Assembly: GCA_963989245.1 (NCBI GenBank)
Contig: OZ022340.1
Span: forward strand, 33,002,710-33,066,709
Direction of reading: 5' to 3'
DNA length: 64,000 nucleotides
Origin: Nansenia antarctica
Lineage: Eukaryota; Chordata; Actinopteri; Argentiniformes; Microstomatidae
A program made the position numbers and the translations under genes. Shown here in pieces: positions 57,518 through 64,000 of the stretch (positions are counted from its first letter, which is position 1; every line of letters starts with the position of its first letter). The notes below the pieces were generated by a model, which saw only the letters and a program-made list of their open reading frames with translations, did no database searches and was not told where the DNA came from.

Positions 57518-59396
57518 TAGAGTTTTTATTTACAATGAAATGATTAATTAATGTTGTAACACTGTTGGAAATTGTTTTAAATATGCACATTTTGTTTTAG
57601 TTCGATACAACCAAGGTTTAATCAGTTTTGTTTATTTTTTATGTACATGGTTTAGCAGTTGTGCGTGTGTGCTTTTTAATAAATCAAGTGTGGAGTTCAA
57701 TACATCCACGTGTCTGTGTATGTTTTAAAACAGTATAATGGTTACATTAACATCAACAATGGAGCTTAGGGTTAGAGAACTCAACAGGGCAGAATACATT
57801 GCAATGTTAAACCAATAAATAGCATAAGATGTCCTGTTTTCTTTAATGAAATGAATTATAAATCATCAAAACATGTTGTGTTACATTAAACATTTAATTG
57901 ATTAAGACTTTAAAAAAGAAAATATTTTTGACAGTAATGTCCTCAGGTGGATTCGAACCCGCGGCTGAAAAGACGGCAAGAAAGGGTCAATAAACGGTTA
58001 AAAATCTCCGTTATAGCAACACGCGACTGGCCCTCCGAATGGAGGCGTGGGTTCGAACCCCACTGCTGACACATTTTAAGTAGAGCATGGCAGGTGTTAG
58101 CAATGTTGACTCATTCAATGTTCTGTAAGATACATTATTATAACATCGAGTTCAACCTCAAGGTACCATAACACTGCATGGTCTCTAACAAGCGCTATAT
58201 AAATATAATTTATTATTATTATTAACAAGAACATACAGCATAGTCAGTGGCTCGATGTAGCTCAGTTAAAAGGGCATGCTGCTAACAATGCTAATCACCA
58301 TGACTTTGATTACAACTGGAACTGTCTATAGCCTATCCATATGAATGAATGAATGAATGAATGAATGAATGGTCTTTATTGTCATTTATATAGTACAGGT
58401 ACCATACAACGAAATTTGGGAGGGGGGGCTCCCCTGGTGCTAGGAAAAAAAAACTAAAAACAAGAAGGGAAAAGAGCTGGTTTACATAAATAAAGGCTAT
58501 ATACACTATCCACTATACTATACAAATAAAACACTGTGCTGTACTCTATGCTATGCTATACATATCCTATCTCTGAACCTTATGTACCCGAGGGTTGTCA
58601 TATTGCACATAGTGTTATTGCACATTCATATGCTCATTCAGCTGTACATTCCTTCGGTTCATAGTCTTCTACTCAATGGCATGTGTGCTTGTCATATTAT
58701 AAAACATATCATTTGCCAGATATATTCAGGTAATTACACGTATAGCAAGTGTATACAGCTGTTGTATTATCGTGTCTGTCTGGTGACAGTAAAGGTTTAA
58801 TGTCTTATTCAGCTCAGTTCTTTAATTGCTTTACAATTGTCGGGATGGCCGAGAGGTCTAAGGCGCCAGTCTCAAGAGTTGAGACTCCTTGAGACTGGAG
58901 GTGTGGGTTCGAACCCCACTTCTGACAACGTTTTTGTGGTTCAGATGGTAGACTACTAGAGCATAGTGTTAGTGTTCATCTAGGTTACGTGTCCTTTTTA
59001 GTTCATGTAGGAGCTGAAGTATAAAAGTATACTATTATTCTCTCATAGTAATTCGAGAATTAAAATAAACAGTGATCGGTGAAAACTGTCTGAAAGCAAT
59101 GCGTTTGCCAGACTTCTTCTAGTCTTCGGAGACTAGTTCGTTTGCTGAAGTACTGAAAGTCGGAACAGCGCCACAAAACCAGCCAGTGGCCGAGGATATA
59201 ATACACTATAGTATGATACTAAGGTCTGCCATATGTAGCGAGTTGTAATGCGTTATTTACTCACTGTATTAGGGAGTGTTTACTGGGCCACACAGGTGTT
59301 AGCTTGTTAACTAGCTAGCTTTATTAGAAGCTTGTTTGTTTTTGTTAGCTGACTTAGCGTGGTTTTGTTTGTTGTGTTGTTCACAAGTTATTGTGT

Positions 59397-59432
<36 letters not shown>

Positions 59433-61836
59433 ACTACACTAGCCAAACAAGTGTTAGCTTATTAGCTAGCAGAGCTGGCAAGTCTCACGCAATCACCGTG
59501 AGACTCACGCATTTCAACCAGTTCTCACGCTCTCACGCCGCATCTCTATTTCTCACGGCGAGAAATAACAATTTGTTTTACGGGACTTGAGTTTCGTGGC
59601 ATCTTTCTGCACGCGCGTTAACTTGAGTCTGCAATCGAAGCGGCAGGCGAGCGCTGATGGAAGAACCTGTGTTCACGCGAGCTGCAAGAACGTAGCAAGC
59701 AGTGTTGCCAGATTGGGCTACTTTTGGTCACACTGGACGGGTGGATTCGGCAGCTTTTAGACTGGTTGGGCTGGACATTGTCAATTCCATCTGGCAACCG
59801 TGGTAGCAAAATATGTGCATACATTACAACATCGTATCTGGTAGCCTACTGGACTGGGTTGCACCAATTTGGCGTAAGTCATTACTAAATGCAGGCATGC
59901 AGTAGTTACTAAACCCCTAGTTGTTACTAGCTAGTTTCAAACTAGTTGTTTACTAATTTCGGCTGCACCACGCCAATCTTTTGCCAATCTTAGCTAGTAA
60001 ATACTCAGTTTTGGTAACTGTTTTTTGTTTCTCTACTGTAACATAACCAGGTACATTAATAATAATTGTTAAAGGAGCATAGTCTACTACTTGCTACTGA
60101 GATGCTAACCCGACGGATTGTCCGGTTGACGCGCTGTGCGTCCTAAATTTGATGTGTTGCTGTTGGTTATATAAGATCCGTAGTCATTGGTTTGCTGCAT
60201 AATAAACATTTATTGTGTTACTATGTGCCATCAATGGCTTATTCACTGGTACAAACAATAACAAACTTAGCGCCCTTGCGGTCAAACCTATTTGCCCTTC
60301 CGGGGTCAACACCTGACGACAACAACAACAAATGTGCTACCTGATATACACCTGCCTCAGGTATTGTGACAGCGCCACCCCATGCCCACACAGTGAATTA
60401 CAACACGTATCACAGGACCATATCTGGCTCCTACAATAGTAATAATAAATAGTAATTGCAATTTACAATACAAATACAACAATTGGGGGTCCCTAAAAAA
60501 AAAATTGGCCACGCTACGCGCGCACTAGATCAACCACCAAGGCCTCATTCTGACCCAGGAAAAACCCTGGTATGTAGCCTACTGTATAACATGATAGACA
60601 TCTATGAGCAATGCACTGTATATAAGATGTTGACCACAGGTCTTTCTGCTGCTGACCAAGGGGCTGAGTCCTGTTGATGGGGCCCAATTTTCTTTTAGAG
60701 TCTGTAGGCTACTGTATTTGTTCATTAAGATTTCATAAATATGATTGTCTGAATTTTTGTCTTGTTTTATAAAATGTTAATTATTTTCATTTCTTGTGCT
60801 GGTTTATTATGAACAACATGTAAAATTGCAGGAAACTAGCACAAATAATTGGGTGGGAGAGAGGGGCCGCTGCCGCCAAAACGTGCACAGTTTTGGGTCG
60901 CTCCACCACCAAAAAATCTCACTCCAAACTTTTGGTGAAACTTGGCAGCCCTGATTATCAGGTCGGTGTTACAGCGCTATGCACTTGTTTGTGTGTCTCC
61001 AGTGAGGAATGCAGCACATTGGGGGAGATTCTACGGGTTGCTGAGGATGAGACTAAGTGAAAAAAGACCTCAAAACAAACAACTGAATATGACTGTAGTC
61101 GGGGGGGGGGGGTCAACGTCGCTAAAGGAAAATCTAGAGAAAATCTAGAAAAAAGCCTGGATTTTCCTTTAGTGACGTTAATGGAATACCCCCCAGGCCT
61201 GGCAGAACATCACCAGTCAATGAGCCACAGCCTTCGGACAGTTCTTGCATCTGAAGGATCTTTTGGACGAAACACTAAACGTGATTGCTTCATTTGAACA
61301 TTATATTAATCTGTCCCAATACTTTTGGAGCCCTGCTATGGAGGGACTATGTTTTAAAAAGGGTTGTCATTACTAAACGGTGAAACCAATACTAACACAA
61401 ATACCTTTAAAATAAAAAGCTGAGAATTGACACTTTAACCTCATCGTAACTGTTTGATTTGGAACATTTGGGAGTATCGAGCCTAAAAGAAGAAAGAAAA
61501 ACGCTTCACTGTCCCAATAACTATATTCAATTGTGGGGAACATGCAGCGTCTGTCCTGTAGAGGGAGCTACACTCACGCTCCACCACGGTCCTGTATCTC
61601 CCTCTACAGGCCAGAAGCTGCATGCTCCTCACAAAAACCAGTGTAACCCACATTGTCCCTCCACTCACACAGTCCACCAGCATCTTGATCAGCTCCTTGG
61701 CTCCTACGAAGCTCTTGGCCAGTTCCAGAGGGTTGGAGGGCCTGAACACATCCACGGAGCTGACCGCCACCTGAGGGAGTTTCCCTGTACCCAGAGACAC
61801 CACCACACCCAGGCTCTGGACCACCTCTCCTCGCCC
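53060..61836 (-). CDS. pla2g6: Calcium-independent phospholipase A2 (iPLA2-beta), last three exons
   Basis: Three minus-strand exons with consensus splice sites. 61,836-61,669 (56 codons) encodes GRGEVVQSLGVVVSLGTGKL, then SSVDVFRPSNPLELAKSFVG, ending LVDC before GTGAGT. 53,539-53,466 (74 bp) encodes CTDSDGCAVDRARSWCEL. 53,204-53,060 encodes LSPQLSQEVMLDEVRDYVLV, then ETQMYLYEQRE, and ends LLTG-stop. These match the C-terminal end of PLA2G6 in order and phase. The patatin-like catalytic GXSXG and Asp, and the ankyrin repeats, would lie upstream, beyond the window. The enzyme cleaves sn-2 fatty acids of phospholipids and matters for membrane repair and calmodulin-linked signalling. The 8.1-kb intron is full of repeats. 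No disabling change was seen. A paralogue of pla2g6 is possible. Confidence 0.92.
53540..54334. other. Intronic stretch, nothing recognised
   Basis: Intron of the minus-strand pla2g6 gene. The block just before 54,335 (GTCTGGTG, then AAAGGTTTAATGTCTT, CTCAGCTCA) recurs before the tRNA at 58,839. Confidence 0.5.
54335..54372 (+). pseudogene. tRNA-Leu(CAA) 5' half
   Basis: GTCAGTATGGCCGAGCGGTC through GCCAGACTCAAG is the acceptor strand, D arm and anticodon strand of a tRNA-Leu, ending at the CAA anticodon plus G37. Vertebrate tRNA-Leu(CAA) genes carry their intron exactly there. The following bases are not a tRNA 3' half. See the 3' half at 58,026-58,071. Confidence 0.75.
54416..54466. repeat. 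Perfect 15-bp hairpin
   Basis: ACTACTGCCATAGAC and GTCTATGGCAGTAGT are perfect inverted repeats around a 20-nt loop. No coding context. Confidence 0.85.
54514..54538. repeat. 25-bp inverted repeat with 59,168-59,192
   Basis: CGGCCACCGGATGGTTTTGT plus GGCGC matches the reverse complement of 59,168-59,192 at 23 of 25 bases. The 4.6-kb interval could be an old element, but no target duplication is clear. Confidence 0.6.
54875..54922 (+). mobile_element. LINE-like 3' tail
   Basis: GCATAATGGCAATAAACG then repeated TCTGAA units: a short 3' tail with no coding part. Confidence 0.5.
54923..56040. other. Intronic stretch, no gene recognised
   Basis: A/T-rich, several small ORFs without recognisable similarity. 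Confidence 0.4.
56660..56878. mobile_element. Foldback element with interstitial telomeric repeats
   Basis: The arms begin ATATATGTTACGGTACATGT on the left and end ACATGTACCGTAACATATAT on the right. Both arms include GGGAAAACTAG and GGGTTAGGTGCTA (inverted). Between them lie CCCTAA repeats (about 56,757-56,790) including CCCTAT variants. (AT)n runs border both sides, so insertion into an AT microsatellite is likely. Confidence 0.8.
56957..56980. repeat. (ATC)n microsatellite
   Basis: Eight tandem ATC units. Confidence 0.9.
57234..57318. repeat. 42-bp duplicated block
   Basis: GCAGCCTCTCTCCCTCCGCC then CCCAAC(A/G)CAGCCT occurs twice in tandem, with a third partial copy. Open on both strands. 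Confidence 0.85.
57469..57514. repeat. (CA)n microsatellite
   Basis: About 22 uninterrupted CA units. Confidence 0.95.
57515..58025. other. Intronic stretch with a reverse tRNA-like fragment
   Basis: TCCTCAGGTGGATTCGAACC at about 57,939 is a reversed B-box-type tRNA 3' arm (GGTTCGAATCC on the minus strand). No matching 5' half was found nearby. Confidence 0.35.
58026..58071 (+). pseudogene. tRNA-Leu 3' half
   Basis: ACTGGCCCTCCGAATGGAGG (anticodon 3' strand and long variable arm) then CGTGGGTTCGAACCCCACTG and CTGACA. The acceptor strand TGCTGAC pairs fully with GTCAGTA of the 5' half at 54,335, including a reversed wobble at position 6:67. No 5' half lies directly upstream. Confidence 0.75.
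58344..58640 (-). mobile_element. LINE 3' end, copy 3
   Basis: (GAAT)n then GGTCTTTATTGTCATTTATA, GTACCATACAACGAAATTTG, AGCTGGTTTACATAAATAAA and GTTGTCATATTGCACATAG match the reverse of 51,650-51,896. 5'-truncated. Confidence 0.9.
58839..58927 (+). tRNA. tRNA-Leu(CAA)-like gene, possibly a pseudogene
   Basis: GTCGGGATGGCCGAGAGGTC, CAA anticodon at 58,873-58,875 and GTGGGTTCGAACCCCACTTC then TGACA. The acceptor stem pairs over seven positions with two G-T wobbles; T arm is perfect. A 16-nt insert after A77-equivalent could be the normal tRNA-Leu(CAA) intron. However only four bases (AGGT) stand where leucine tRNAs have a long variable arm, which suggests decay. Confidence 0.55.
58928..59393. 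other. Intronic stretch with the right inverted repeat
   Basis: Contains the 59,168-59,192 arm; otherwise nothing recognised. Confidence 0.4.
59394..59431. repeat. (TG)n microsatellite
   Basis: GT-alternating run with one TCTG interruption. Confidence 0.9.
59470..60953. mobile_element. hAT-type transposon, unsplit copy
   Basis: Starts CAGAGCTGGCAAGTCTCAC and ends GTGAAACTTGGCAGCCCTG, the same family as 162-10,695 but inverted. It has no gypsy or LTR insertion and so shows both empty sites. 1,484 bp, no transposase frame seen. Flanking octamers do not match clearly. Confidence 0.85.
61096..61198. repeat. Foldback-type repeat
   Basis: GTCGCTAAAGGAAAATC and GATTTTCCTTTAGTGAC are inverted arms, bordered by a run of 13 G and by a CCCCCC run. 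Relative of 50,451-50,572. Confidence 0.7.
61199..61535. other. Intronic stretch, Tc1-like remnant possible
   Basis: GTCCCAATACTTTTGGAG at about 61,315 is a motif common in Tc1 flanks; nothing further to support it. Confidence 0.3.
61540..61624. repeat. 85-nt hairpin with 28-nt arms
   Basis: Arms 61,540-61,567 and 61,598-61,624 pair with about four mismatches; CCTGTAGAGGGAG / CTCCCTCTACAGG is perfect over 13 bp. The 30-nt loop is unstructured. It lies 45 bp beyond the exon donor at 61,669 in the pla2g6 intron. Confidence 0.75.
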
Positions 61837-61861
61837 CTGGGACAACAACAGGGGAAGGGGG

Positions 61862-61975
61862 AGGAAAGGAAAGAGGGGAGGAAAGGAGAGGGGAGATAAG
61901 GAAAGAGGGGAGGAAAGGAGAGGGGAGATAAGGAAAGAGGGGAGGAAAGGAGAGGGGAGATAAGGAAAAGGTGGG
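61862..61975. repeat. 32-bp purine-rich tandem repeat
   Basis: About three units of GGAAAGAGGGGAGGAAAGGA then GAGGGGAGATAA. On the minus strand this is the pyrimidine tract upstream of the pla2g6 exon. Confidence 0.85.
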
Positions 61976-62256
61976 GGGAGAGATGGGGCAGAGAAAGAGA
62001 GCAACTTTGATTTTATAGAATTGATTTGGGCAAATCTAAGGTTTTGGCTATTTTTTTGTCAGTTACATTTTTCTAATATTTCAGCCATAATGGCTATTTG
62101 GTCCTCATGTTGACAGACATCAATAGCAGACTTCAAAGGCAAATGCAAAGCCTAGAATCAACAACTAGACATTGACAGCTCTCTAACCCTGCACACATGA
62201 TGTGATGGAACACACCTGACTAACCAGATACACCTGTCAGGTCAATTTTCCAATAC
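61976..62256. other. Intronic stretch, nothing recognised
   Basis: Short unique sequence between purine repeats. Confidence 0.4.
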
Positions 62257-63052
62257 TTGATGGGAGGACGGGAGCAGGGGGGAGGGAGGGGAGGAAGGGA
62301 GCAGGGGGGATGGAGGGGAGGAAGGGAGCAGGGGGGAGGGATGGGAGGAAGGGAGCAGGGGGTAGGGAGGGGAGGAAGGGGGAGGGATGGGAGGAAGGGA
62401 GCAGGGGGGAGGGATGGGAGGAAGGGAGCAGGGGGGATGGAGGGGAGGAAGGGAGCAGGGGGGATGGAGGGGAGGAAGGGAGAAGGGGGGAGGGATGGGA
62501 GGAAGGGAGCAGGGGGGAGGGATGGGAGGAAGGGAGCAGGGGGGATGGAGGGGAGGAAGGGAGCAGGGGGGATGGAGGGGAGGAAGGGAGAAGGGGGGAG
62601 GGATGGGAGGAAGGGAGAAGGGGGGAGGGATGGGAGGAAGGGAGCAGGGGGGAGGGATGGGAGGAAGGGAGCAGGGGGGAGGGAGGGGAGGAAGGGAGCA
62701 GGGGGGAGGGATGGGAGGAAGGGAGCAGGGGGGAGGGAGGGGAGGAAGGGAGCAGGGGGGAGGGATGGGAGGAAGGGAGCAGGGGGGAGGGAGGGGAGGA
62801 AGGGAGCAGGGGGGATGGAGGGGAGGAAGGGAGAAGGGGGGAGGGATGGGAGGAAGGGAGCAAGGGGGAGGGAGGGGAGGAAGGGAGCAGGGGGGATGGA
62901 GGGGAGGAAGGGAGAAGGGGGGAGGGAGGGGAGGAAGGGAGCAGGGGGGAGGGAGGGGAGGAAGGGAGCAGGGGGGAGGGAGGGGAGGAAGGGAGCAGGG
63001 GGGATGGAGGGGAGGAAGGGAGAAGGGGGGAGGGATGGGAGGAAGGGAGCAT
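62257..63052. repeat. 27-bp purine-rich minisatellite, about 29 units
   Basis: The unit GGAGGGATGGGAGGAAGGGA plus GCAGGGG has variants GATGGAGG and GAAGGGG. All three plus frames and one minus frame are open because 27 is divisible by three; none is a gene. Confidence 0.97.
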
Positions 63053-63567
63053 TGATTGATTGATTGAAAACTTTATTAGAAGATTTGCAGAAGTAGGTAC
63101 ATGAAAGTACATATTACATACAAGGTCAACTAACAGGATAAAAACCCAAGAAAGCCACTGGCTTATTTCAATTGGGGTCCTTGATTCTCAATTCATCGTT
63201 ACATGTAAGACAGACAAAAAAAAACTAGTACTATCTACAAGATAATACAGACAAATAACTAGTACTATCTACAAGATAAATATACATCCATCATGGGAAG
63301 AACAATACAACAAAACATTAGGTATGTACAGCGGGTAGGACAGGTGGGGACATACACCACAGGTGGGGGCGGGGGACAAAACACAAAGTATGTACAGTGG
63401 GTAGTTCGGGTCTTTTAATCTGATTTTTGATTTAGAGGGTCCAGTTACGGATTGCAGCCTCCTGTAAATGTTTTTTGAGAGTGGTTTTGAAGGTGGGCAG
63501 TGTTTTGCACTCCTTTAAGATTATAGGAAGGGCGTTCCACATTTTTACTGCATAGTTTGCAAACGAG
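63053..63567 (-). mobile_element. LINE 3' end inserted in the minisatellite
   Basis: The plus strand reads (TTGA)n tail, then GAAAACTTTATTAGAAG, and on the minus strand encodes NSFANYAVKMWNALPIILKE to the stop at 63,432. It matches 1,479-1,976. 5'-truncated; minisatellite continues on both sides. Confidence 0.92.
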
Positions 63568-63715
63568 TTGGGAGGGATGGGAGGAAGGGAGCAGGGGGGA
63601 GGGAGGGGAGGAAGGGAGCAGGGGGGAGGGATGGGAGGAAGGGAGCAGGGGGGAGGGAGGGGAGGAAGGGAGCAGGGGGGAGGGAGGGGAGGAAGGGAGA
63701 AGGGGGGAGGGATGG
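63568..63715. repeat. Minisatellite, continuation after the LINE
   Basis: Same 27-bp unit as 62,257-63,052, about five units. Confidence 0.95.
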
Positions 63716-64000
63716 TACTCACCGACGGGTACTTTGCTCTCCCGTCATGTCCACGCCCCTTTTTGGGTGATAGAAGGGGAGAAGTTTGACTGGCGGTCAA
63801 TGGAAATTTCTGGTTTTTGCTACTTTAATCCGATAAAATAAGAAAACCGTAGTGCTTTTTAGATATTAGGAGCCCAAATCCGATGGCCAGTTAGGCAAAC
63901 TATGATATAGTGTCGTTGCCGATCAATGATCGACGTCGTTATATAGAGAAAATTAATGAAATAGGGGTTGATTCATCAGAGCAGTCATACGTCCTCTCCC

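Noticed and set aside
58248..58300. tRNA-like CTCGATGTAGCTCAGTTAAA
   Set aside because: Only the A-box part resembles a tRNA; no T arm or acceptor pairing follows.
54514..59192. 4.6-kb transposon bounded by 25-bp inverted repeats
   Set aside because: Ends match at 23 of 25, but no target duplication and no coding sequence; the left arm lies downstream of the tRNA half, so it does not explain the split.
62237..63112. Frames of 220-290 residues (GGREQGG and LLPSSPPSP repeats)
   Set aside because: Both strands and several frames are open only because the unit length is 27.

Overview
The window looks like a teleost fish chromosome. There are no bacterial-style operons. It holds fragments of spliced vertebrate genes (piwil1, mprip, pla2g6, and an intron-free mcph1 copy), a fish tRNA-derived SINE, many hAT and Tc1-type elements, and CR1/L2/Rex1-type, RTE-type and Penelope-type retroelements. 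Two short elements near 35.1 and 35.9 kb resemble repeats I associate with salmonid/pike-type fish, but I would not name a species.

Layout. 1-10,695 is one nested stack. A hAT-type element (162-10,695) was split by a Ty3/gypsy element on the minus strand (226-8,765, 5-bp duplication AAAAC) and by a solo LTR (9,538-10,418, duplication CTGG). The gypsy 3' LTR is itself split by two LINE insertions and by a 2.1-kb inverted-repeat element that carries a further hAT. A related, unsplit hAT copy at 59,470-60,953 shows the empty gypsy and LTR sites. 12,816-13,638 holds the last three exons of a broken piwil1-like gene. 15,970-23,001 is an apparently intact BEL/Pao element with one 1,907-residue ORF and near-identical LTRs. 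23.4-25.4 kb has a LINE end, a Tc1 end and a 15-bp minisatellite. 27.5-28.6 kb is a possible LTR with a 27-bp minisatellite. 29.3-30.7 kb is a hAT with an exact 8-bp duplication.

31,616-32,412 holds the first two exons of a piwil1-like gene, followed by a Penelope-like element with a GIY-YIG endonuclease. 36.7-38.3 kb is an intron-free, frameshifted mcph1 copy. 38.5-40.4 kb is a broken ZBED-type hAT transposase gene with a solo LTR inside. 40.4-48 kb is mostly LINE pieces, plus an mprip first-exon remnant next to a 32-bp minisatellite.

From 53,060 to 61,836 the minus strand carries the last three exons of pla2g6 or a close paralogue, the only host gene here that looks intact. Its 8.1-kb intron holds tRNA-Leu pieces, a foldback element with telomeric repeats, and a full hAT copy. 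62.2-63.7 kb is a purine-rich 27-bp minisatellite split by a LINE.

Taken together this is a repeat-dense host region. Most coding potential belongs to mobile elements, and the host-gene remains are one gene end plus pseudogene pieces. Coding calls rest on recognising protein families by eye; splice sites and element ends were read directly from the sequence.
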